A stretch of 15,272 nt of DNA, from positions 1 to 15,272 of the forward strand of contig JAFAFR010000070.1 in assembly GCA_023423405.1 (NCBI GenBank), in the 5' to 3' direction. Both the position numbers and the translations under genes were made by a program. The DNA is from Bacteroidota bacterium. Its GTDB lineage: Bacteria; Bacteroidota; Bacteroidia; Chitinophagales; Chitinophagaceae. A model generated the notes under the pieces. The model saw nothing but the letters and a program-made list of their open reading frames with translations. It had not been told where the DNA came from and did not search any database. Within the stretch, counting starts at the first letter, position 1. Each line of letters opens with the position of its first letter. Positions 1 through 6,434 of the stretch are shown here, in pieces.

Positions 1-1
1 T

Positions 2-52
2 CATGGCGTGGAGCAATCCACGCTGATTAGTGGTATTAATTCCTTTGGATAA
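2..52 (+). CDS. Possible 3' tail of an upstream gene (partial)
   Basis: One forward frame runs open from the left edge and ends in a TAA whose last base is the A of the accC ATG (TAATG). It encodes only about 16 residues, ending GINSFG. A stop/start overlap of this kind is common between co-transcribed genes, so it could be the end of the gene before accC. In many bacteria that gene is accB, but this tail does not resemble the usual biotin-carrier C-terminus. The stretch is too short for identification. The other forward frames stop at 24-26 and 28-30, so a gene ending there cannot be excluded. Confidence 0.22.
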   Translation, partial: HGVEQSTLISGINSFG

Positions 53-1389
53 TGTTTAAAAAAGTATTGATCGCTAACCGGGGTGAAATTGCACTGCGCG
101 TTATTCGTACCTGTCGTGAAATGGGTATCAAAACGATCGCCGTTTATTCCACCGCCGATAAAGATAGCTTGCACGTAAAGTTTGCGGATGAGGCCGTTTG
201 CATCGGCCGCCCGCAAAGCTCCGATTCCTACCTCAATATCCCCCACCTGATGGCCGCTGCAGAGATCACCAATGCAGATGCCATTCACCCGGGTTACGGC
301 TTCCTGGCGGAAAACGCCCGCTTTGCCGAGATCTGCGGCGAGCACAATATCAAGTTCATCGGGCCCACACCCGACCAGATCCGTTCCATGGGTGATAAGA
401 TCACTGCCAAGGAAACCATGATCCGTGCCGGCGTGCCCGTGATCCCCGGCAGCGACGGATTGCTCCAGAACCTCGATGAGGCCTATGGCGTTGCCCGCGA
501 CATGGGTTACCCTGTGATCATCAAGGCTACCGCCGGTGGTGGCGGCAAGGGCATGCGCGTGGTATGGAACGACGGAGAAATGGAACGCGCCTATTCTACC
601 GCCAAAGCCGAAGCCCTGGCTTCTTTCAAAAACGACGGCATTTACATGGAGAAATTCGTGGAAGAGCCCCGGCACATCGAAATCCAGGTTGCGGGTGACC
701 GTTACGGTAAGGTCTGCCACCTCAGCGAGCGCGACTGCTCCATACAGCGCCGTCACCAAAAGCTGGTAGAGGAATCGCCGTCCCCCTTCATGACACCCGA
801 GCTCCGCTATGCCATGGGAGAAGCAGCCAAGCGCGCGGCTTCCGCCATCGGTTATGAAAGCGTGGGCACCATTGAATTCCTGGTAGACAAGCACCGGAAT
901 TTCTACTTCATGGAAATGAATACGCGGATCCAGGTGGAACACTGCGTTACCGAGGAAGTGATCAATTTCGACCTCATCAAGGAACAACTCAAAATAGCCA
1001 TGGGCGAGCCCATCAGCGGCCGCGACTACGAGCCCCAGATGCATGCCATCGAATGCCGTATCAATGCCGAAGATCCCTACAACGATTTTCGTCCCAGTCC
1101 CGGTAAGATCACCGTGCTGCATACGCCCGGCGGTCACGGCGTGCGGGTCGACAGCCACGTGTATGCCGGTTATACCATCCCGCCCTATTACGATTCCATG
1201 ATCGGGAAGCTTATCACCATTGCCCGCACGCGCGACGAAGCCATCAATACCATGTACCGCGCGCTGAGCGAATACGTGATCGAGGGTGTGAAGACCACCA
1301 TTCCTTTTCACCTGCAGCTGATGCAGAACGAAGATTTCCGGAACGGTAACTTCACCACCAAATTCCTCGAAAGCTTCCAAATGAAATAA
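52..1389 (+). CDS. accC: Biotin carboxylase subunit of acetyl-CoA carboxylase
   Basis: This cytoplasmic enzyme carboxylates biotin on the carrier protein with ATP and bicarbonate, the first half of the acetyl-CoA carboxylase step that makes malonyl-CoA. The 445-residue product matches the family length (E. coli AccC has 449). The N-terminal fold opens with FKKVLIANRGEIALR. The ATP-grasp glycine loop KATAGGGGKGMR lies at about residues 158-169. The catalytic segment MEMNTRIQVEHCVTEE (287-302) supplies Glu288, Asn290, Arg292, Gln294 and Glu296 at the E. coli numbering. Cys298 replaces the proline found in E. coli. The ATG at 52 gives the conserved N-terminus. The thioesterase gene follows after 19 bases, so the two are probably co-transcribed. 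It could in principle serve a propionyl- or other acyl-CoA carboxylase; the sequence does not separate these. Confidence 0.95.
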   Translation: MFKKVLIANRGEIALRVIRTCREMGIKTIAVYSTADKDSLHVKFADEAVCIGRPQSSDSYLNIPHLMAAAEITNADAIHPGYGFLAENARFAEICGEHNIKFIGPTPDQIRSMGDKITAKETMIRAGVPVIPGSDGLLQNLDEAYGVARDMGYPVIIKATAGGGGKGMRVVWNDGEMERAYSTAKAEALASFKNDGIYMEKFVEEPRHIEIQVAGDRYGKVCHLSERDCSIQRRHQKLVEESPSPFMTPELRYAMGEAAKRAASAIGYESVGTIEFLVDKHRNFYFMEMNTRIQVEHCVTEEVINFDLIKEQLKIAMGEPISGRDYEPQMHAIECRINAEDPYNDFRPSPGKITVLHTPGGHGVRVDSHVYAGYTIPPYYDSMIGKLITIARTRDEAINTMYRALSEYVIEGVKTTIPFHLQLMQNEDFRNGNFTTKFLESFQMK

Positions 1390-1408
1390 ATTTAGTAATA
1401 TAACAGGA

Positions 1409-1921
1409 ATGGACAGCCGCACACCCGCAGAAAGCATTGTGATCATGACAGAACTGGTATTGCCCAACGATACCAATGTATTCGGGAACCTGATGGGCGG
1501 CCGTTTGATGTACTGGATGGATATTGCCGCCGCCCTCGCTGCAGGCAAGCACTGCAACGCGCCGGTAGTGACCGCTTCGGTAGACAATATCTCTTTCGAA
1601 GCGCCCATCAAGCTGGGCAATGTGGTGAACATCGAAGCCAAAGTGACACGCGCTTTCACTACTTCTATGGAAGTGCACCTGCGTGTGTACGGCGAAGATC
1701 TTACCCACCAGTACCGGTACAAAAGCAACGAAGCCTATTATACCTTCGTGGCCCTGGATCCCAACCGTAAACCCAGGCCGGTACCGGCTTTGCAGCCGCA
1801 GACGGATGCGGAGAAGGTATTGTTTGAAGGAGCGCTGCGCCGCCGCCAGTTGCGACTGATCCTGGGTGGTAAAATGAAACCGAACGATGCTACGGAGCTG
1901 AAAGCATTGTTCCAGCCCTAA
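1409..1921 (+). CDS. Hotdog-fold acyl-CoA thioesterase
   Basis: The product hydrolyses acyl-CoA to free fatty acid and CoA in the cytoplasm. The 170-residue protein has a single hotdog domain of the YciA/BACH (ACOT) type. NVFGNLMGGRLMYWMD (residues 23-38) holds the conserved asparagine and the catalytic-type Asp38. VTASVDNISFEAPIKLGN (54-71) is the following family signature. The ATG at 1409 is preceded by a purine-rich AGGA only one base away, too close for a standard ribosome binding site. The gene lies 19 bases behind accC and ends 31 bases before the convergent acyltransferase gene. The C-terminal tail after about residue 130 is charged and ends in a short helix-like segment. Chain-length preference cannot be read from sequence. 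The family assignment is firm; the physiological substrate is unknown. Confidence 0.88.
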   Translation: MDSRTPAESIVIMTELVLPNDTNVFGNLMGGRLMYWMDIAAALAAGKHCNAPVVTASVDNISFEAPIKLGNVVNIEAKVTRAFTTSMEVHLRVYGEDLTHQYRYKSNEAYYTFVALDPNRKPRPVPALQPQTDAEKVLFEGALRRRQLRLILGGKMKPNDATELKALFQP

Positions 1922-1952
1922 CAGGTCCGGCCTTTCTGAGGGGGAAATGAAA

Positions 1953-2738
1953 TTACACTTTGGCCGTAGGTTTACCCTGCATGGCTTCTGCCAGGTGTGG
2001 CACTTTCATCATGTATTTTCTGCTTTGTTCAATGGCGTCCATGATCTGGTCCATGATTTCTTCCGAGGATGCTTCGTAGTCGATCTCCAGTGGTTTCTTG
2101 AATTCCACTTTCAGCAATGTGCCTCGCTTTTTGAAGGTCAGCCCTTTTTTCCCAAAAGCACGCCAGAAACCATTGATCACTACCGGCACCACAATGGGCC
2201 GGTTTTTCTTAATGATGAGGGCTGTGCCTTTCCGGCCGGGTGCATAGGGTCGCGTGGTGCCCTGCGGAAAAGTGATCACCCAGCTTCCGGCCAGGGCCCT
2301 TTCTATTTTACGCGTATCGGAAGGATCCAGTCCGCGACGCACTTCGGTAGCGCCGGTGCGCCAGGTGCGCTTTACGGTGAGTGCCCCCGCAAGAATAAAG
2401 AACTTGCTGATCCAGCTTCCCTTCATGGTTTCTTCGGCCGCCACGTAATAAATATTCGTGTACGGGTTGAACAGGTAATAGGGTAGTCCCAGCCTGTTTT
2501 TCTTACCCCATTTCACGGCGCAGAAAATGTGCAGGAAAGTGATAACATCGGCAAAATAGGTCTGGTGATTGCTTACAAAAAGTACATTCCGCCTGGGCAG
2601 TTGGTCGATGTTTTCCGTGCCCCTGATCTGAAGGCGGTTCACCAGTGCGAGACCGGGCCAGGACGCGAATCCCACTACGGCATAAACCAGCTTCCGGATC
2701 AGCCGGATTTGTTTGAGACGCGCGATCAGTTCTTGCAT
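1953..2738 (-). CDS. PlsC-like 1-acylglycerol-3-phosphate acyltransferase
   Basis: This is probably a membrane-associated acyltransferase that adds the second acyl chain to lysophosphatidic acid. With the ATG at 2738 it has 261 residues; a TTG further upstream (2777) is in frame but unlikely. A weakly hydrophobic N-terminal stretch (about 17-34) may anchor it. The catalytic block reads FVSNHQTYFADV (54-65). Here His58 and Asp64 are separated by five residues instead of the four of the classic HX4D motif. The second block is FPQGTTRPYAPGRKGTA (157-173), replacing the usual FPEGTR. A PIVVPVVING stretch (181-190) matches the last conserved block. Overall order and length fit the PlsC superfamily, but the altered motifs leave the exact acceptor open. 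The C-terminus is a charged helix. It converges with the thioesterase gene and diverges from the HAD phosphatase gene. Confidence 0.8.
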   Translation of the reverse strand: MQELIARLKQIRLIRKLVYAVVGFASWPGLALVNRLQIRGTENIDQLPRRNVLFVSNHQTYFADVITFLHIFCAVKWGKKNRLGLPYYLFNPYTNIYYVAAEETMKGSWISKFFILAGALTVKRTWRTGATEVRRGLDPSDTRKIERALAGSWVITFPQGTTRPYAPGRKGTALIIKKNRPIVVPVVINGFWRAFGKKGLTFKKRGTLLKVEFKKPLEIDYEASSEEIMDQIMDAIEQSRKYMMKVPHLAEAMQGKPTAKV

Positions 2739-2773
2739 GCGTGTGTTCGTGTTGGAAAATAACAAGCAATGTC

Positions 2774-2781
2774 GCAATATA
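2774..2781 (-). promoter_or_regulatory. Possible -7 box for the plsC-like gene
   Basis: The minus strand reads TATATTGC, one T short of the Bacteroidota -7 consensus TAnnTTTG. It lies 36 bases before the ATG at 2738 and mirrors the plus-strand box at 2788-2796. I see no clear -33 TTG at the expected spacing. Confidence 0.33.
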
Positions 2782-2787
2782 CAGATT

Positions 2788-2796
2788 TATATTTGC
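2788..2796 (+). promoter_or_regulatory. -7 promoter box for the HAD phosphatase gene
   Basis: TATATTTGC is a full match to the Bacteroidota -7 element TAnnTTTG. The motif G at 2795 is six bases before the ATG at 2802. Transcription would therefore begin at or next to the start codon, which supports that start over the in-frame ATG at 2769 and suggests a leaderless mRNA. No convincing -33 element is visible. Confidence 0.55.
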
Positions 2797-2801
2797 GCAT
2801 C

Positions 2802-3467
2802 ATGAACCGGAAAGCCGTCATCTTCGATATGGATGGCCTGCTCATCGACTCCGAACCCTTGTGGCAGGAAGCAGGCATAGAAGCTTTGTATCCATTTGGC
2901 ATTCGCCTCAGCCTGGAACAGTATCACAGCAGCACGGGTCTTCGCACGCGTGAGTGGGTAGACCATTGGTTCCGTCAATACCAGGTAGATGCTGTACATG
3001 CACCCGTTACCATTACAAAGATCGAAAGCGATGCCATCGAAAAGATCCGCCAGCGTGGTGAGCCGATGCCGGGCGTGCGGCATGCGCTCAATTTTTTCCG
3101 CAGCGAAGGTTATCAGATCGGGCTTGCATCTTCTTCGCCGATGCAACTGATCGATGTGGTGGTGGACAAGCTCGGCATCCGAAACTATCTCGATGCCATC
3201 AGTTCGGCCGGCGAGCTGGCTTACGGAAAGCCACATCCGCAGGTATTCATCAACTGTGCGGAAGCGCTGGACACGGCGCCCTTTCATTGTATTTGTTTTG
3301 AAGATTCCTTCAACGGTATGATCGCTGCCAAAGCCGCCAAGATGAAATGCGTGGTAGTGCCTGCTGCCGATCAATACCAACTGGCGCGCTGGGGCGCAGC
3401 CGATCTCAAACTAAGTTCCCTGCAAAACATCAACCAGCTTTTGCTGGAAAGCCTGTGGCGCGTTTAG
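2802..3467 (+). CDS. hxpB: HAD-family sugar-phosphate phosphatase, HxpB/YniC type
   Basis: This is a cytoplasmic Mg-dependent phosphatase of the haloacid dehalogenase superfamily. From the ATG at 2802 it has 221 residues, like E. coli HxpB (YniC, hexitol and 2-deoxyglucose-6-phosphate phosphatase). Motif I is FDMDGLLIDSEP (residues 8-19) with nucleophile Asp9 and acid/base Asp11. Motif II is GLASSSP (107-113). Motif III is Lys143 in YGKPHPQV. Motif IV is FEDSFNGMIAAKAA (166-179). A helical cap lies between about 20 and 90. The segments KPHPQV, EDSFNGMIA and VVVPA closely follow the E. coli protein as I remember it. An ATG at 2769 would add 11 residues lying over the -7 box and is less likely. 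Substrates of this family are broad, so the exact sugar phosphate is inference. Confidence 0.85.
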   Translation: MNRKAVIFDMDGLLIDSEPLWQEAGIEALYPFGIRLSLEQYHSSTGLRTREWVDHWFRQYQVDAVHAPVTITKIESDAIEKIRQRGEPMPGVRHALNFFRSEGYQIGLASSSPMQLIDVVVDKLGIRNYLDAISSAGELAYGKPHPQVFINCAEALDTAPFHCICFEDSFNGMIAAKAAKMKCVVVPAADQYQLARWGAADLKLSSLQNINQLLLESLWRV

Positions 3468-3469
3468 AT

Positions 3470-3520
3470 GGTTAACCGTTGCCGGACCTGAAACCCTTTG
3501 GCGTATTTAAACCGTTAACC
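3470..3520. repeat. Imperfect 11-bp inverted repeat between convergent genes
   Basis: GGTTAACCGTT at 3470-3480 and AACCGTTAACC at 3510-3520 are inverted copies with one mismatch, separated by 29 bases. The right arm overlaps the last codons of the epimerase gene. The hairpin would be AT-rich with a long loop and no T-run, so it is a poor intrinsic terminator, though it could slow polymerase from either side. Confidence 0.3.
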
Positions 3521-4607
3521 CTTCGCAGCGCGAGAGGAAGGCCGGATCAATGTCCGCGCCAATACCGGGGCCTCCAGGAAGCACCACGTTGAAACGGTCG
3601 TAGCGCACGCCGCCGGTCACCGGGTCTTCCAGGTGACCCAGCAGGCAGGTGTCCATGTCGTAATAGCGGATGTTTTCACAGGCCGTGGCGAGGTGCGCAA
3701 AAGCAGTCAGCGCCAGCCGGCTTTCGAGCATGCCGCCCATCATGCAGGGGATGCCTGCTGCCGCGCAGGTGGCGTTGATGGCCAGCGCTTCCAGGATGCC
3801 GCCGCTTTTGGAAAGTTTGATGTTCACGGAATCGCAGGCTTTTTCGCGGATCAGCCTTTCCGCATCGTGGTGGTTGTACACGCTTTCATCGGCCATGATG
3901 GGAATGGGCGAAACTTTCCGCAGGGCAGGAAGATAATGATCGTTGTAGCTGCGCATGGGCTGCTCGCAGAATTGAATATCGTACGCACCCAGCGCGGTGA
4001 GGGCTTTCTCCGCACCCGCCGGATCCCAGCCCTGGTTGGCATCGATGCGCAGGCCGATGGCCGGCCCAACGGCCGCGCGTATGCGCGCCACCCTTTCAAT
4101 ATCGTCTTCCACCACTTTGCCCAGTTTGATCTTGATAAGATCTACACCCATTTCCAGGAAGGATAGGGCCTGCTCCGCCATCTCTTCCGGGCTGGCGATG
4201 CCGATGGTAAGATCGGTGGGAAGATCAATGCGCTCTCTGCCGCCCAGGTATTGATACAATGGCTGTTGTGCCTGTTTGGCGGCAATATCGTACAGCGCCA
4301 TATCGAAGGCGCTTTTGATGGTGCTGTTGCCGGCGGTGAAGAGGTGCAGCTCGTTCATGCGGGCGGGGATATCAAGCGGGTCTTTGCCCTTCCAGAGCGC
4401 AGCCAGGTCGGCTGCCATGGCGTAGCAGGTATTCTGGGTTTCTCCCACGATCATGGGAAAGGCGGAACATTCCCCCACGCCATACAACCCATCGCTGGTG
4501 TGTATGCGCAGAAAAATATTCTGGGCAAAATGCATGGTGCCCGTTGCGATGGTAAAGGGCTTCATCGGTATGCTCAACCGGAATATATCAACCGAACTGA
4601 TCTTCAT
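3507..4607 (-). CDS. Dipeptide epimerase (enolase superfamily)
   Basis: The product is a cytoplasmic Mg-dependent epimerase that inverts one residue of a dipeptide, as in the L-Ala-D/L-Glu epimerases that help recycle murein peptides. From the ATG at 4607 it has 366 residues. The catalytic lysines are in LIKIKLG (Lys159 and Lys161). The metal ligands are Asp189 (RIDANQGW), Glu215 (FCEQPM) and Asp240 (MADES). The opposite catalytic lysine is in NIKLSKSGG (Lys264). The DMD at 317-319 is the D-x-D motif that binds the dipeptide amino group and separates this family from muconate cycloisomerases and mandelate racemases. The upstream in-frame codons to 4661 overlap the proline dehydrogenase promoter and are unlikely to be translated. 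Members in this phylum vary in dipeptide preference, so Ala-Glu specificity is not assigned. Confidence 0.88.
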   Translation of the reverse strand: MKISSVDIFRLSIPMKPFTIATGTMHFAQNIFLRIHTSDGLYGVGECSAFPMIVGETQNTCYAMAADLAALWKGKDPLDIPARMNELHLFTAGNSTIKSAFDMALYDIAAKQAQQPLYQYLGGRERIDLPTDLTIGIASPEEMAEQALSFLEMGVDLIKIKLGKVVEDDIERVARIRAAVGPAIGLRIDANQGWDPAGAEKALTALGAYDIQFCEQPMRSYNDHYLPALRKVSPIPIMADESVYNHHDAERLIREKACDSVNIKLSKSGGILEALAINATCAAAGIPCMMGGMLESRLALTAFAHLATACENIRYYDMDTCLLGHLEDPVTGGVRYDRFNVVLPGGPGIGADIDPAFLSRCEGLTV

Positions 4608-4612
4608 ATCCC

Positions 4613-4620
4613 CGAAACTA
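4613..4620 (-). promoter_or_regulatory. Possible -7 box for the dipeptide epimerase gene
   Basis: The minus strand reads TAGTTTCG, one mismatch from TAnnTTTG. Five bases separate it from the ATG at 4607, the same short spacing as at the phosphatase and msrC genes. It supports the 4607 start. Confidence 0.38.
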
Positions 4621-4632
4621 ATGAATTGCTTG

Positions 4633-4641
4633 TATTTTTGC
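4633..4641 (+). promoter_or_regulatory. -7 promoter box for proline dehydrogenase
   Basis: TATTTTTGC is a full match to TAnnTTTG. Its G at 4640 is 24 bases before the ATG at 4665, giving a leader of roughly 15-20 bases. It lies 12 bases from the opposing epimerase box, so the two promoters must overlap. Confidence 0.55.
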
Positions 4642-4664
4642 GCACTGAACAGCACACACACATT

Positions 4665-5885
4665 ATGGATCCGAAACCGAATATCTCCTTCGATAACACG
4701 GAGAATGCTTTTGCCTATAAGACCGACGCAGAATTAAAGAAGGCGCATTTTCTTTTTTCCAGCATGGGCTTTTCGCCGCTGGTAAAACTGGGCACCCTGC
4801 TTACGCCCTGGGCCATCCGCAACGGCCTGCCCGTAAAGAAGCTGATCCGCGATACCATTTTTACACAATTCGTCGGTGGCGAAACCCTCGGGGAAACGGC
4901 GAAAGTGGCCAACGTACTGGGACAGTACAAAGTGCAGGTAATTCTCGATTATGGTGTGGAAGGCGGCGACCACGGCGAAGCGGGACTGGACCATGCCTGC
5001 GACGAATTCATCCGAGTGATCGGCTATGCGGCCACCCAGCCGAATATTCCCTTTATGAGTGTGAAGGTGACCGGCCTCGCCCGCTTCGGCCTGCTCGAAA
5101 AACTCGATGCCGCCGCCGGCGCCAGGAGCGGCTTCCAGGGCAAGGTGCACACAGAAGTGTTGTCGCCCTCCGAACTGCAGGAGTGGGACCGCGTGGTGCT
5201 GCGCATGCACCGCATTTGCAAGGAAGCGGCCGAAAAAAATATCGGTGTGCTGATCGATGCCGAAGAAAGCTGGATCCAGGATCCCGTGGATGCGCTGTCG
5301 ATGGAAATGATGGCCATCTATAACAGGGAGAAACCCATCGTGTACAACACCATGCAACTGTACCGCCACGACCGCCTGCAGTTCCTGAAAGACAGTTACC
5401 AGGAAGCGGAGTCGCGCGATTTTATCCTCGGCGCCAAACTGGTGCGCGGCGCTTATATGGAAAAAGAAAGAAAACGTGCGGAAGAGCTCAACTATAACAG
5501 TCCCATACAACCGAACAAAGACGCCAGTGACCGCGACTACAATCATGCCCTGCGTTTTTGTATTGATCACCTGGAGCGCATAGCCGTGATCGTTGCAAGT
5601 CACAATGAGCACAGCAACCTGCTGGCCACGCAGTTGCTGGCAGAAAAAGGTTATCCCTTATCGCATGAACATATCCATTTCTCCCAGCTCTATGGTATGA
5701 GCGATAATATTACGTTCAATCTTGCCGCAGCGGGCTGCCCGGTAAGCAAATACCTGCCCTTTGGTCCTATTGGAGAAGTGATTCCTTACCTCATGCGCCG
5801 CGCGCAGGAGAACAGTTCCGTTGCCGGGCAAACCGGCCGCGAGCTGGGACTTATTAAAAGGGAGTTGGCGCGAAGAAAGCGGTAA
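4665..5885 (+). CDS. Proline dehydrogenase (monofunctional, FAD-dependent)
   Basis: The enzyme oxidises L-proline to pyrroline-5-carboxylate with FAD, the first step of proline breakdown, and is probably peripheral to the membrane where it feeds quinone. From the ATG at 4665 it has 406 residues in one TIM-barrel domain. Visible blocks are VILDYGVEG (92-100), KVTGLARFG (134-142), LIDAEESWIQ (196-205), KLVRGAYMEKER (258-269), VASHNEH (310-316) and KYLPFGPIGE (362-371). YLMRRAQEN (375-383) carries the paired arginines that hold the substrate carboxylate. There is no aldehyde dehydrogenase domain, so it is not PutA. The frame is open upstream to 4251, but that part is antisense to the epimerase gene. 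The C-terminal RRAQENSSV with a charged tail resembles eukaryotic PRODH more than PutA. Confidence 0.93.
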   Translation: MDPKPNISFDNTENAFAYKTDAELKKAHFLFSSMGFSPLVKLGTLLTPWAIRNGLPVKKLIRDTIFTQFVGGETLGETAKVANVLGQYKVQVILDYGVEGGDHGEAGLDHACDEFIRVIGYAATQPNIPFMSVKVTGLARFGLLEKLDAAAGARSGFQGKVHTEVLSPSELQEWDRVVLRMHRICKEAAEKNIGVLIDAEESWIQDPVDALSMEMMAIYNREKPIVYNTMQLYRHDRLQFLKDSYQEAESRDFILGAKLVRGAYMEKERKRAEELNYNSPIQPNKDASDRDYNHALRFCIDHLERIAVIVASHNEHSNLLATQLLAEKGYPLSHEHIHFSQLYGMSDNITFNLAAAGCPVSKYLPFGPIGEVIPYLMRRAQENSSVAGQTGRELGLIKRELARRKR

Positions 5886-5919
5886 AAGTTCCGGCGCTCC
5901 GAACGGGTTGTAGCCGGCT

Positions 5920-6408
5920 TCAGGATATGGTTTCCAGCCCCCCGATCCCTGCCACCAGTTCTTCCAAAAAGCGCTGGTCGGTGGCGTCAAAGCTGTTGAG
6001 CTCCCTGTCGTCGATATCAAGCACGCCCACCACGCGGCCCTCATGAAAAAGAGGCACTACAATTTCGGAGCGCGACAAACTGCTGCAGGCAATATGGCCG
6101 GGGAATTTTTCCACATCGGGCACCACCAGGGTGGCGGCCTGCTCCCAACTGCTTCCGCAAACACCTCTTCCTTTCCGGATGCGGGTGCAGGCAACGGGTC
6201 CCTGGAAGGGGGCCAGCACCAACTCATTGTTTTTCACCAGGTAAAATCCCACCCAAAACCAGCCGAACTGCTCCTTAAGCGCCGCCGCAATATTGGCGAG
6301 GTTGGCAATGAGATCGGGCTCCCCTTCCGTAAGCGCCCTGATCTGGGGAAGGAGCGACTGGTATTGCTCTTCTTTGGTGCCGCTGTGGATTGCTAAATCT
6401 TCTGCCAT
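5920..6408 (-). CDS. msrC: Free methionine-R-sulfoxide reductase (GAF domain)
   Basis: This cytoplasmic repair enzyme reduces free L-methionine-R-sulfoxide to methionine. The 162-residue product is a single GAF domain. The cysteines Cys74 (PVACTRI), Cys84 (GRGVCG) and Cys108 (HIACSS) have the same 10- and 24-residue spacing as Cys84, Cys94 and Cys118 of E. coli fRMsr. GRGVCG and SRSEIVVPL (112-120) are family signatures that separate it from signalling GAF domains. The ATG at 6408 gives the usual N-terminus and lies four bases downstream of a -7 box, so the transcript is probably leaderless. The gene diverges from thyA across only 26 bases and converges on proline dehydrogenase with a 34-base gap that holds no clear terminator. 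Confidence 0.92.
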   Translation of the reverse strand: MAEDLAIHSGTKEEQYQSLLPQIRALTEGEPDLIANLANIAAALKEQFGWFWVGFYLVKNNELVLAPFQGPVACTRIRKGRGVCGSSWEQAATLVVPDVEKFPGHIACSSLSRSEIVVPLFHEGRVVGVLDIDDRELNSFDATDQRFLEELVAGIGGLETIS

Positions 6409-6411
6409 GTT

Positions 6412-6420
6412 GCAAAGATA
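6412..6420 (-). promoter_or_regulatory. -7 promoter box for msrC
   Basis: The minus strand reads TATCTTTGC, a full match to TAnnTTTG. The motif G at 6413 is followed by only four bases before the msrC ATG at 6408. It is the left arm of a near-palindrome with the thyA box at 6423-6430. Confidence 0.55.
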
Positions 6421-6422
6421 CC

Positions 6423-6430
6423 TATCTTGC
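6423..6430 (+). promoter_or_regulatory. Possible -7 box for thyA
   Basis: TATCTTGC is one T short of TAnnTTTG. Its G at 6429 is five bases before the thyA ATG at 6435. A promoter here would exclude the longer in-frame start at 6390, which lies within msrC. Confidence 0.4.
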
Positions 6431-6434
6431 GGGC

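Noticed and set aside
1..1728. Minus-strand open frame of 575 codons across accC and the thioesterase gene
   Set aside because: It is antisense to two clearly recognised genes. Its translation is rich in His, Gly, Val and Asp, as expected from reversed GC-biased codons, and has no recognisable domain.
1922..1952. Possible terminator between the convergent thioesterase and acyltransferase genes
   Set aside because: No inverted repeat of useful length is visible in these 31 bases.
4251..4664. 138-codon N-terminal extension of the proline dehydrogenase frame
   Set aside because: It is antisense to the dipeptide epimerase gene and spans the divergent promoter. The enzyme is full length from 4665.
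4734..5612. Minus-strand open frame of 292 codons inside proline dehydrogenase
   Set aside because: Antisense shadow of a well-conserved gene, with no domain of its own.
5886..5919. Possible terminator between the convergent proline dehydrogenase and msrC genes
   Set aside because: The stretch is GC-rich but I could not find a continuous stem of more than four pairs followed by T residues in either direction.
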